From contig NZ_LBMH01000003.1 in NCBI RefSeq assembly GCF_001005305.1, forward strand, positions 558,001 through 622,000: a DNA stretch of 64,000 bases, written 5' to 3'. Each line of letters starts with the position of its first letter. Position 1 is the stretch's first letter. The DNA is from Kordia zhangzhouensis. Lineage in GTDB: Bacteria > Bacteroidota > Bacteroidia > Flavobacteriales > Flavobacteriaceae. Shown piece by piece: positions 26,838 through 33,799 of the stretch. The notes under the pieces were generated by a model. The model searched no databases. It was not told the DNA's origin and saw only the letters and a list, made by a program, of their open reading frames with translations. A program made the translations under genes and the position numbers.

Positions 26838-26990
26838 ATGAAAGCAAAAAAACTTAAAAAAATCCATTTCAAAAAAGCTGTTATTGCAAAAATGAATAGT
26901 GTCGATGTTGAAAAGATTAAAGGAGGAACACGCTCTTTTGATCCTGAAACTGGGTTAGACACTCACTGTAAAGACTACATTTGTTTCTAA
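26838..26990 (+). CDS. GG-leader peptide B (putative RiPP precursor)
   Basis: A 50-residue peptide. The leader MKAKKLKKIHFKKAVIAKMN... ends at IKGG (Gly29-Gly30), a standard Bacteroidota GG-leader with LK/IA.L.N/IKGG features. The 20-residue core has two cysteines (44 and 49) near its end (HCKDYICF). It starts 94 bp after the TPR-AraC regulator and is followed by a strong terminator. No maturase is nearby. It may be a bacteriocin-like or signalling peptide; unmodified function is unknown. Confidence 0.78.
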   Translation: MKAKKLKKIHFKKAVIAKMNSVDVEKIKGGTRSFDPETGLDTHCKDYICF

Positions 26991-27022
26991 ATTATAGACT
27001 TTGTAATTTACATATGAAAAAC

Positions 27023-27046
27023 GGGGAGCAATACGCTCCCTTTTTT
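27023..27046 (+). terminator. Rho-independent terminator after peptide B
   Basis: GGGAGC, loop AATAC, GCTCCC and six T. Short but GC-rich and textbook. Confidence 0.88.
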
Positions 27047-27154
27047 ATGCAATAAACTCCCTCAATTCCTTCAATTTTTAAACGAAATGCGTTGTTTACA
27101 CTTTTATACGCTCCGTTTCTAATGTACTTTTAGAAAACAAAATTTACAGGAAAA

Positions 27155-27162
27155 TACATTTC
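27155..27162 (+). promoter_or_regulatory. -7-like element before peptide C
   Basis: TACATTTC resembles TAnnTTTG (last base differs), 37 nt before the ATG at 27200. Tentative. Confidence 0.3.
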
Positions 27163-27199
27163 CGAAATCTTAAATTATTAACTATAAATTATTTTAACC

Positions 27200-27355
27200 A
27201 TGAAAACTCAAAAAAGAAAATCTTTAAAATTCGTAAAAGCTTCTATTGCAAATTTAGATAAGCAAACATCACAAGAAATTAAAGGTGGAGTAACAGGATT
27301 TGCAGATTGTCATAGTAGAACTTCTTTGTGTATCACATCTTGTCACGTTCACTAA
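27200..27355 (+). CDS. GG-leader peptide C (putative RiPP precursor)
   Basis: A 51-residue peptide. The basic leader MKTQKRKSLKFVKASIANLD... ends at EIKGG (Gly29-Gly30). The 21-residue core carries three cysteines (37, 44, 48), with Ser/Thr and His (CHSRTSLCITSCHVH), so disulfides or thioether crosslinks are possible. Its leader aligns closely with that of peptide B (K-K..A.IA.L....IKGG). It is flanked by terminators on both sides. No identified enzyme in the window would modify it. Confidence 0.78.
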   Translation: MKTQKRKSLKFVKASIANLDKQTSQEIKGGVTGFADCHSRTSLCITSCHVH

Positions 27356-27378
27356 GAAGCAATATTTTATTTAGGTTG

Positions 27379-27409
27379 AAAAGCTCTTGTGTATACAAGA
27401 GCTTTTTTT
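27379..27409 (+). terminator. Bidirectional terminator between peptide C and the aminotransferase
   Basis: A perfect 12-bp stem (AAAAGCTCTTGT with ACAAGAGCTTTT), loop GTAT, with T-run. It also lies at the 3' end of the convergent aminotransferase gene. Confidence 0.92.
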
Positions 27410-28553
27410 ATATGGTATTTAAAATATTTGCAGCGGCAGCTAAGGTTTCCTCTGTTTTGGCAAAACAAAATCGCAACAATTGATGATTTTCTTTTTGTGC
27501 ATTAAAAACGGAAAGCGGAATGGAAGCTATTTTATGTGTTCGAGTTAATCTTTTGGCAAAGTCTACATCATACTCGTCTGTAATGTTCTCATACGAAAGA
27601 ACTTGAAAATAGGTTCCTTGAGAAGGTTTCCAAGTGAAACGTGAATCTTTGATTTTATCTAAAAAATAATCACGCTTTTGCTGAAAAAAAGCAGGAAGCT
27701 CCATATAATGCTTAGGAGTTTTTAAATATTTTCCAATCCCAATTTGCATAGGATGATTTACTGAAAACACATTGAATTGATGAACTTTTTTAAACTCTTC
27801 CATTAGTGGTTTTGGCGCAACACAATAGCCTATTTTCCATCCTGTATTGTGAAATGTCTTTCCAAAAGAAGCTGTAATAAATGCTCGTTCAGCCAGTTTG
27901 GGATGTAATGCCGCACTTTGATGTGGTACTCCGTCAAAAATTATATGTTCGTATACCTCATCACTCAGCAAAATAATATCAGTGTTTTCTAAAATAATGG
28001 ACAATTCACGCATATCGTCCTCAGACAAAACTGTTCCACTAGGATTATGAGGTGTGTTAATAATAAGCATTTTTGTTTTGGAAGAAATTTTACTTCGTAC
28101 TTCGTCCCAATCAACTGAAAATTCTTTTCCTCGAAGCTGAATAGGCACAACTTTTCCTCCATGCGTTTCTATTGCAGGCGCATAACAATCATAAGCAGGT
28201 GTAAAAATAATAACTTCATCTTTAGGACGAATAAAAGCACTTATAATAGTAAATATTGCTTGTGTAGCTCCTGCTGTTACCACAATTTCAGTATCTGGAT
28301 TATAAACGCGTTGATACAGAAGTTCCATTTTTTCTGCAATCGCTTCTCTCAAAATTGACGCACCTGGCATTGGTGCATACTGATTGTAATTTTCACGCAA
28401 GGCTTGTTGCACCATTCCTATCAATTTTGGATCAGATGGGAAATTTGGAAAACCTTGTGATAGATTGATTGCGTTTTCTTTAGCAGCTAATTGACTCATT
28501 ACCGTAAAAATGGTAGTTCCTACATTGGGTAATTTGGAAGTATGTTGAATCAT
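27408..28553 (-). CDS. PLP-dependent aminotransferase (methionine/kynurenine type)
   Basis: A 381-residue fold-type I aminotransferase. The family start VGTTIFTVMSQLAAKENAINLSQGFP (in part), TAGATQAIF, and the PLP Lys in ITASFGKTFHNTGWK are all present. Substrate-contacting regions NTPHNPSG and SDEVYEH are conserved. It is closest to the YbdL methionine aminotransferase / kynurenine-oxoglutarate transaminase group; which amino acid is used cannot be told. It is an ordinary gene sitting inside the peptide cluster on the other strand. Confidence 0.92.
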   Translation of the reverse strand: MIQHTSKLPNVGTTIFTVMSQLAAKENAINLSQGFPNFPSDPKLIGMVQQALRENYNQYAPMPGASILREAIAEKMELLYQRVYNPDTEIVVTAGATQAIFTIISAFIRPKDEVIIFTPAYDCYAPAIETHGGKVVPIQLRGKEFSVDWDEVRSKISSKTKMLIINTPHNPSGTVLSEDDMRELSIILENTDIILLSDEVYEHIIFDGVPHQSAALHPKLAERAFITASFGKTFHNTGWKIGYCVAPKPLMEEFKKVHQFNVFSVNHPMQIGIGKYLKTPKHYMELPAFFQQKRDYFLDKIKDSRFTWKPSQGTYFQVLSYENITDEYDVDFAKRLTRTHKIASIPLSVFNAQKENHQLLRFCFAKTEETLAAAANILNTI

Positions 28554-28758
28554 GTAATTCTTAGGTTTTTTTGACTCGTATTGTATTAATTATAATGTGA
28601 GTCTCAATTATCAAAACAAATTTTTAACGATTTATAATATGAAAAGACGTCATTATTCTCTGCTAAAAGTCGTGATTTTAGTCCACTTTAAAAAAAGAAA
28701 CGTAGAAAAATAAAAGGCTTGTGAGTGTATTCAATTATTCCTTTCCTGTAATTGCATT

Positions 28759-28777
28759 AGTACGGTAAACCCGTACT
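28759..28777 (+). promoter_or_regulatory. Inverted repeat upstream of peptide D
   Basis: AGTACGG - TAAAC - CCGTACT is a perfect 7-bp inverted repeat, 55-73 nt before the peptide D start. A TATTATTTTG promoter-like stretch follows at 28801-28810. Probably a regulator site; it has no T-run and is unlikely to be a terminator. Confidence 0.35.
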
Positions 28778-28831
28778 TAAACTTTAGAAAAAAAGCGTAT
28801 TATTATTTTGGTAATCAAAAACTTATACATC

Positions 28832-29044
28832 ATGAAAAAAAGAAAAGCAAACCCTTTAAAACTTCATAAGAATGCTGTTGCCAATTTTCCTCTCCATTCA
28901 ATGTATGGAGGCGCAGACGATGCAGAAGTGACAGTTACTTGTTTTACTAAGTTGGATGCTTGCAATACTAGAGACGTTATTAGATGCCAAACTGGCGATG
29001 CATGTCCAAGCGTATATGCCTGTCCGTCTTTTGTAAGATGCTAG
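28832..29044 (+). CDS. GG-leader peptide D, six-cysteine core
   Basis: A 70-residue peptide. The short leader MKKRKANPLKLHKNAVANFP... ends at MYGG (Gly26-Gly27), with the LK..K.AVA pattern of the family but Tyr before the double Gly. The 43-residue core has six cysteines (37, 44, 52, 58, 63, 70) and several Thr/Ser. The frame can be extended upstream to TTG 28808, but that TTG is part of a -7-like TATTTTG; ATG 28832 gives the family leader. A long imperfect terminator follows. Function unknown. Confidence 0.75.
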   Translation: MKKRKANPLKLHKNAVANFPLHSMYGGADDAEVTVTCFTKLDACNTRDVIRCQTGDACPSVYACPSFVRC

Positions 29045-29069
29045 TATATATGTATTAGATTTTTTCTGG

Positions 29070-29117
29070 CTAGAATCTTTTCTGTTGAAAACAAAAAAGC
29101 ATTTCTAGAGGTTTTTT
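29070..29117 (+). terminator. Terminator of peptide D
   Basis: A long imperfect hairpin: CTAGAA with TTCTAG outside, CTTTT/AAAAAG inside, with small bulges. It is followed by GTTTTTT. Confidence 0.6.
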
Positions 29118-29168
29118 ATATGTCTTTTTTTAATAGAAAAGAAGGATTTTTTATTCTAGTTCTATTCG

Positions 29169-29190
29169 GTGGCACTTTATAAAATGTCAC
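29169..29190. promoter_or_regulatory. Operator-like palindrome, copy 1
   Basis: GTGGCACTTTATAAAATGTCAC: 11-bp arms with two mismatches, centred between 29179 and 29180. It shares 17 of 20 positions with copy 2 (TGryACTTTATAAArTGTCA). A TAATTTTT -7-like stretch begins 2 bp after it, but no gene follows within reach. Confidence 0.5.
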
Positions 29191-29341
29191 TTAATTTTTT
29201 ACGCTCAGCAACACTATATTGAGAAGAAAATATTTAATACAAATGCTTAATTTTCAGTAATTTAAAATTTTAAATATTGAAAACACAATCACTGTTTTTT
29301 TCATAAAAAGAGACATTAAAAATTACTTTAAAATTCACCGC

Positions 29342-29361
29342 TGATACTTTATAAAGTGTCA
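29342..29361. promoter_or_regulatory. Operator-like palindrome, copy 2
   Basis: TGATACTTTATAAAGTGTCA: 10-bp arms with one wobble mismatch. It sits 6 bp upstream of the exact -7 box, that is over the -33 region of the peptide E promoter. A repressor or a competitor for RNA polymerase would act there. Confidence 0.55.
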
Positions 29362-29367
29362 CACACA

Positions 29368-29375
29368 TACTTTTG
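29368..29375 (+). promoter_or_regulatory. -7 element of peptide E promoter
   Basis: TACTTTTG matches TAnnTTTG exactly; the leader to the ATG at 29435 would be about 55 nt. The usual -33 TTG is absent, and the place is taken by palindrome copy 2, suggesting activator-dependence or repression. Confidence 0.55.
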
Positions 29376-29434
29376 AAGCTACTTTTTTTTATCATTCCTT
29401 TGATTCATTGTTTAACCACAAAAATCAAAACAGT

Positions 29435-29701
29435 ATGAAAAAAAATAGTTTTAAGAAAATTGCTTTAAATAAAAAAACAATTTCTATAATCAACGGAAGA
29501 ACCATTCATGGAGGAGCTTTGCCTTCAAATTATGCAAACCATGGAAATTATTCAGATGTTCCTTCAGAATTAGTAACACTTCCTGTTGCTACTAACTGTC
29601 CGACAGATACTTTCGAACTATCTTGTATTTGTGGTGGCGCTGCTGACGATACAAAGCAAGATCCAGGGCAACATCAGCAAGACCCAATACGAAATAGATA
29701 A
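29435..29701 (+). CDS. GG-leader peptide E, long core
   Basis: An 88-residue peptide. The leader MKKNSFKKIALNKKTISIIN... ends at IHGG (Gly26-Gly27). The 61-residue core is rich in Pro, Asn and Thr and has only three cysteines (54, 64, 66 approximately), two of them in CICGG, plus a Gln/Pro/Asp-rich tail. It is the largest of the peptides and differs from the short ones. The frame can be extended to TTG 29408, which I reject in favour of ATG 29435. Own promoter with operator-like palindrome. Function unknown. Confidence 0.7.
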   Translation: MKKNSFKKIALNKKTISIINGRTIHGGALPSNYANHGNYSDVPSELVTLPVATNCPTDTFELSCICGGAADDTKQDPGQHQQDPIRNR

Positions 29702-29715
29702 TTTGATGCAAGAAG

Positions 29716-29760
29716 GGTTATCTGAAAAGTAAGATTCTTCAGAACGCTTTTCGGATAACC
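29716..29760 (+). terminator. Long-stem hairpin between peptide E and the membrane protein gene
   Basis: A 14-bp stem with one G-T pair (GGTTATCTGAAAAG with CTTTTCGGATAACC) and a 17-nt loop. It lies between convergent genes and has only a weak T-rich flank. Probably a bidirectional terminator. Confidence 0.6.
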
Positions 29761-29764
29761 TATT

Positions 29765-30373
29765 TTAGTGCAACGTTTCTAGAATTTCTTCTAGGTTTTT
29801 GATAATTGGAACAACATCTTTGTTGTTCTTTTTTTGTTTTTTTCGTGTGACTATAAAGCCCACAAATAATAACCAACCATATGTAAATGTGTGGATAAGT
29901 ATTTTGTATGAAAGAGTAACATTTCGCAAAGTATCTTGAAAATAAATAGTGATTCCAATAGCTAATAATATCAGATATACAGGCATGAAAAAGTTTGTAA
30001 TCCACACAAAGTAGCGCAGTTTTTTTAGCATTTTTACAGCAAATTCTTTCATATTTTCAGAAATGTTGTTTGGTGTTCTCCAAAATAGTACCCGATACCA
30101 CATCATTATTAGTGTAACGATTAATAAAATAAACATAAATGTAAGTGCGAGATAAAAATTATCTGAACGTTCTTTGAGTGGATTGGCTTTCCACAACCAA
30201 ATAAAAACGGCAAACACGGTGGCAAATGAAATACTCATAAGTAAGTTTCCAAATACAATTTTTCGTTGTAGTTTTTTAAGTTTTTCGAATAATGAATTTG
30301 TTTCTTTTCCAACCTCGGTTTTACTTGAAACAACCAAATTCCAATCGTTTATCATGTCGTTAAAATCCTTCAT
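29765..30373 (-). CDS. Multi-TM protein co-encoded with ECF sigma factor
   Basis: A 202-residue protein with four hydrophobic helices in two pairs (about 40-62, 72-95, 125-147, 155-178). It has a soluble N-terminal part (1-38) and a basic C-terminus. It overlaps the end of the sigma-factor gene by 14 nt, the typical position of an anti-sigma factor. I do not see a zinc-finger ZAS motif (HxxxCxxC) or FecR domain, so if it is an anti-sigma factor it is an atypical one. No family recognised. Confidence 0.7.
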   Translation of the reverse strand: MKDFNDMINDWNLVVSSKTEVGKETNSLFEKLKKLQRKIVFGNLLMSISFATVFAVFIWLWKANPLKERSDNFYLALTFMFILLIVTLIMMWYRVLFWRTPNNISENMKEFAVKMLKKLRYFVWITNFFMPVYLILLAIGITIYFQDTLRNVTLSYKILIHTFTYGWLLFVGFIVTRKKQKKNNKDVVPIIKNLEEILETLH

Positions 30374-30866
30374 TGTTATATATTTTTAAAAGTCGTTTTT
30401 TGATTCTATTAATACGCACGCCCACATTATTGACTTCTATTCCAATAATCTCTGCAATTTCCTTATAACTTAATTCTTCGAGAACTAAACTGATAATGAG
30501 GCGTTCTTCTTTTTTTAGTTTTTGCACACATCTCATGAGTTTATTCACACGATTTTCCTGCGCCTGCCGTTCAGTGTCTAACACCTCTTCAAATGAATCT
30601 GGAATTTGATTGTTGAATATTTGCAAATGCTTTTTGTGATGCCTATTAAAGGTAATAGTCGTATTGAGTGTAACACGATACAACCATGTAGTTAGCTTTG
30701 CGTTTCCTTTAAAGTTTTTGAGTCCGTTCCACACATTGATTAACACTTCTTGATACAGATCTTCAACCAACTCTTTCTCATATAAATAAGCGAAACAGAT
30801 TCGATAGATTTTGTCTTTGTGTTGTGTAATAACCTCTTGAAAGTAGTGTTCTCGTGATGATTGCAT
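30360..30866 (-). CDS. ECF-type RNA polymerase sigma factor
   Basis: A 168-residue sigma-70 family protein with only regions 2 and 4. Region 2 spans about 10-80 (FAYLYEKELVEDLYQEVLIN and GNAKLTTWLYRVTLN). Region 4 spans about 110-162 (LKKEERLIISLVLEELSYKE then IAEIIGIEVNNVGVRINRIKKRL). It redirects RNA polymerase to a regulon not identifiable here. It is followed by a membrane protein overlapping by 14 nt, and lies 660 bp from the GG-leader peptide E on the opposite strand. Confidence 0.93.
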   Translation of the reverse strand: MQSSREHYFQEVITQHKDKIYRICFAYLYEKELVEDLYQEVLINVWNGLKNFKGNAKLTTWLYRVTLNTTITFNRHHKKHLQIFNNQIPDSFEEVLDTERQAQENRVNKLMRCVQKLKKEERLIISLVLEELSYKEIAEIIGIEVNNVGVRINRIKKRLLKIYNNEGF

Positions 30867-31018
30867 GTGCTACAAGATAAAAATTTGTGATGCTATTTTT
30901 ACTTTAGTAAACGAACAAGCAATTTATTACAGTGTTGACAGAAAAAAATTTCTAACTGACATTGGCAAGATTGATCTCTACACGAGAAGAAATGAAGTAA
31001 TTGAAAAAAAATTATAAT

Positions 31019-31060
31019 CAACTACTCACTTCAGGGAAAAACCCATAAAGCAAGTAGTTG
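31019..31060. terminator. Hairpin downstream of the 31098 gene
   Basis: CAACTACT pairs with AGTAGTTG over 8 bp, with an inner GGG/CCC mini-stem in the loop. It is 3' to the minus-strand hypothetical gene. There is no T-run on the minus strand, so terminator function is doubtful. Confidence 0.3.
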
Positions 31061-31097
31061 AAACAATTCATACATCTTGATTATTAGGTATAATACA

Positions 31098-31664
31098 TCA
31101 ATTTACAAATTTCGTGTACACGGCATCTGTTATCAATTCTTTCAAAACTTTGTCTTTAATGTTGTTGATATACACCTGTTGAAAATCAGCATGCAATGCT
31201 TGAATTTCCTTCAAATTCACATCATTTCTTTGCAAATTACGTGTAGTTTCATTCCAAATTTGAGACAACTTTTTAATAATCTTTCTGTTGGATTTTTGTT
31301 GTAAATTTACTTGATTCAACATACTTTTTAAATACTTCAGAAATATCGATTCTTCCACGACATGAACGATAGACATATCGATTATGCATTGAATTTCTTT
31401 TTCATTTTGAAGCGAAAGTACATCAAAACAAACATTCACATCACGCTTCTCACTCATCACTAAAGTCAGTATGTTTTTAATAATGTTCGTGTAATCATCC
31501 GAAGATTCATAATAAACTTCCAAACCAAAATGGGTATTGATGACTAAGACTTCTTTTTGGATTAAGTCTTTTAAAAGTTCTTTTAATAGCAAGACTTGCT
31601 TTGAGGAAATCAGTAATTTTTCCGTTAACTGTTTTTCGTTAACACGGAGATATTTCAATTCCAT
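31098..31664 (-). CDS. Hypothetical cytoplasmic protein
   Basis: A 188-residue protein without signal peptide or membrane segment. It is largely helical and charged in the C-terminal half (QKSNRKIIKKLSQIWNETTRNLQRNDVNLKEI), with a mixed alpha/beta N-terminal half. I recognise no family. It stands alone between the ECF sigma factor and the MutS-like gene. The upstream region has a hairpin at 31700-31720 (ACTTTTAC/GTAAAAGT) and a palindrome at 31754-31769. Confidence 0.5.
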   Translation of the reverse strand: MELKYLRVNEKQLTEKLLISSKQVLLLKELLKDLIQKEVLVINTHFGLEVYYESSDDYTNIIKNILTLVMSEKRDVNVCFDVLSLQNEKEIQCIIDMSIVHVVEESIFLKYLKSMLNQVNLQQKSNRKIIKKLSQIWNETTRNLQRNDVNLKEIQALHADFQQVYINNIKDKVLKELITDAVYTKFVN

Positions 31665-31753
31665 TGAACGTTGTATTTATGCAATTACAGAATAGGGGAA
31701 CTTTTACGGGGAGTAAAAGTAGTACTGCCGACATAGACATTACTATTTCTAAG

Positions 31754-31769
31754 GTATGAAATTACATAC
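31754..31769. promoter_or_regulatory. Palindrome upstream of the 31098 gene
   Basis: GTATGAAATTACATAC: 8-bp arms with one A-A mismatch. It lies 90 bp upstream of the minus-strand ATG (31664). Possible operator. Confidence 0.3.
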
Positions 31770-31875
31770 TGAAAATAGGTTAAATTAGATTAGTGGATAC
31801 AATTACACGATAAAGGAATGACTGACAACGATTTGTTGTGTCTGGAAAAGACACTAAACAATGATTAAAAAAAAT

Positions 31876-33654
31876 TTACTCTACAATTTTCATCTTTTTT
31901 AGTAAGAATGATGCATTCATATTTTTACATATTCCTTTTTTGAGTTGATATCCAAAGAAGAGTTCATCATTGATAATTTCTGCATCAAAAAAGTAGTTTT
32001 TCACTTGATCTATCTCAGCTTCCAATTCGCACAAGCTTAAATCGTGCGTCGCAATAATTCCTGCCGCATGTTGCGACGCTAGTTTTTGTACAATTTTTTT
32101 AGATCCCATTGCTTTGTCATGACTGTTGGTTCCTTTTAAAATTTCATCTAAGATGATAAAGTAGGTATTGTTTTCAATGGTATCCACAATCATTTTTAAA
32201 CGCTGTAATTCCGAAAAGAAATATGAAGCGCCTTCTGCCAGCGAATCAGTAGTACGCATACTTGTGATAAGTTTGATTGGAGAATAGCGAGCTTCTTTTG
32301 CACAAATAGGCAATCCGACATTCGACAGTACAATTCCCAAAGAAACTGTTCGTAAAAATGTACTTTTTCCTGCCATATTAGCTCCAGTTACAATAAAAAA
32401 CTCGGTGTTTCCAATAGTAAAATCATTATCAATTCGATTGCTTGCTCGAAGTAAAGGATGCCCTAACTGTTGCGCATCCATAACATAACTAACATTTTCA
32501 ACAATGATAGGATAGTTAAATGTAGGATGATTAAACGCAAAGTTTCCTAAACTGTTATACGCATCAAAAAAAGTAACAACTTCAAACCACTGCGCCACTT
32601 TTGTTCGGTGTTTCTCAATCCATGATTCAATTTGGTACGATTTAGAAATATCCCATAATAAAAACCCATTTAAAAAGATTCCTACTAAAATATTATTTCT
32701 ATTGTCCAAAGCATCTATTCGCTTGGAAAATTCTCTGACTAGGGTAGACGCTTTTTGAGCTTCTGTATGAATGTTTTTTTGTTTTTGAAGCAATAAAGAT
32801 GAAGTGAAATTTTCTTCTTCAATGAATCGAAGTAAATGTCCATATTGCTGAAATGTATCTTTGGCTTTGTTGGTATTGTTTGATAGTTGATTGATTTTTT
32901 TTAAAAACTTCCCTGTAATTCCCAATCCTATAAATAGCCATAATAATACATACGCAAAAGGAATTACTTGAAATGATGCAAGTGTGATTACTAATATTGA
33001 GAGTATTGAAAAAACTGTTGGTAAATATCGTATAGCACTAGGAACAAAACTTTTATACTGTTTTAGCCAATTTGTAATGCTTTGTGATGTAGTTTCTACT
33101 TGAATCAATAATGCTGTTGCAGAAAAATGTTGCCTCCAGTTTCCCTTATGAGCTAATTCTTGTATTGCTTCTTGGCGAAGAGTAATTTCAGTAGTATCAT
33201 TGCTCGTTAACAAAGAAGCTAGTGTATTTTTTCCTTCTTTTGTAGTGGCTCTATTGAGATATTGAAAAAAAGAAGCGTTGCCAAAAAGATCTATGTCATA
33301 GCTAAATTCATGTGCTGCATTTATATATTCTTCTCCAGTGGGCAATTTGGAAAGATCACCATTCAAAACATCTAATTCCAATTGATTACATTGAATCAAC
33401 GCTTTTAGTTTATTGCTTTGATATACCAAATCTGAATGACGAAAAACAAGAAACAAAAAAAGTGTCATTCCAACTACAGCAGCTAAGGTTACGTATATCC
33501 ACTCACCAAAAAAGATATATATAGTACACACAATACTCAAAAAAACAATCAGTCGCAGTATACTCGACAAATTTAGTTTTTGGCGTTGTACTTTTAATTT
33601 GGCTTCAAATGTTGCTTTCTGTTGTTTGTAAAAAGTGGTTGGATCTTGTATCAT
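31876..33654 (-). CDS. Membrane-tethered MutS-like ATPase
   Basis: A 592-residue protein. The N-terminus has two membrane helices (about 30-50 and 55-75). A second pair of hydrophobic helices is around 215-255. A MutS core/clamp-like helical region and a C-terminal MutS-family ABC ATPase follow (about 400-592). The Walker A loop is GANMAGKSTFLRT, the Walker B is YFIILDEILKGTN, and the signature-like His is in IIATHDLSLCE. It lacks the N-terminal mismatch-recognition domain (no Phe-x-Glu motif) and the Smr domain. DNA repair is unlikely to be its main role; such membrane MutS paralogues occur across Bacteroidota. Function unproven. Confidence 0.87.
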   Translation of the reverse strand: MIQDPTTFYKQQKATFEAKLKVQRQKLNLSSILRLIVFLSIVCTIYIFFGEWIYVTLAAVVGMTLFLFLVFRHSDLVYQSNKLKALIQCNQLELDVLNGDLSKLPTGEEYINAAHEFSYDIDLFGNASFFQYLNRATTKEGKNTLASLLTSNDTTEITLRQEAIQELAHKGNWRQHFSATALLIQVETTSQSITNWLKQYKSFVPSAIRYLPTVFSILSILVITLASFQVIPFAYVLLWLFIGLGITGKFLKKINQLSNNTNKAKDTFQQYGHLLRFIEEENFTSSLLLQKQKNIHTEAQKASTLVREFSKRIDALDNRNNILVGIFLNGFLLWDISKSYQIESWIEKHRTKVAQWFEVVTFFDAYNSLGNFAFNHPTFNYPIIVENVSYVMDAQQLGHPLLRASNRIDNDFTIGNTEFFIVTGANMAGKSTFLRTVSLGIVLSNVGLPICAKEARYSPIKLITSMRTTDSLAEGASYFFSELQRLKMIVDTIENNTYFIILDEILKGTNSHDKAMGSKKIVQKLASQHAAGIIATHDLSLCELEAEIDQVKNYFFDAEIINDELFFGYQLKKGICKNMNASFLLKKMKIVE

Positions 33655-33799
33655 TTATTTAGCGAGAAATATCGTATCAAGAAACAAAAAAAAATAGAAA
33701 ATCAAGAACGTTTTATAGGCTTCGTGACGTTTCTAAGGAAAGTTTAACAGTTCTGTTTTTTTAGCTTTTTTTTTCTTCACTCAAATCTTTAGCAAATAT

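Larger units (their letters stand above)
29045..29434. other. 390-bp non-coding stretch with terminator and two palindromes
   Basis: No coding potential of note (longest plausible frames under 15 codons). It contains the peptide D terminator, two copies of a palindrome (29169-29190 and 29342-29361) and an exact -7 box (29368-29375). The remainder is AT-rich without further structure that I can support. Confidence 0.6.

Noticed and set aside
28640-28715. Short frame beginning MKRRHYSLLK before peptide D
   Set aside because: Only 24 codons, no GG junction, no cysteine core and no promoter evidence.
26838-29701. Complete lanthipeptide gene cluster
   Set aside because: Only precursor-like peptides are present. 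There is no LanB, LanC, LanM, radical SAM or peptidase-exporter gene, so class cannot be asserted.
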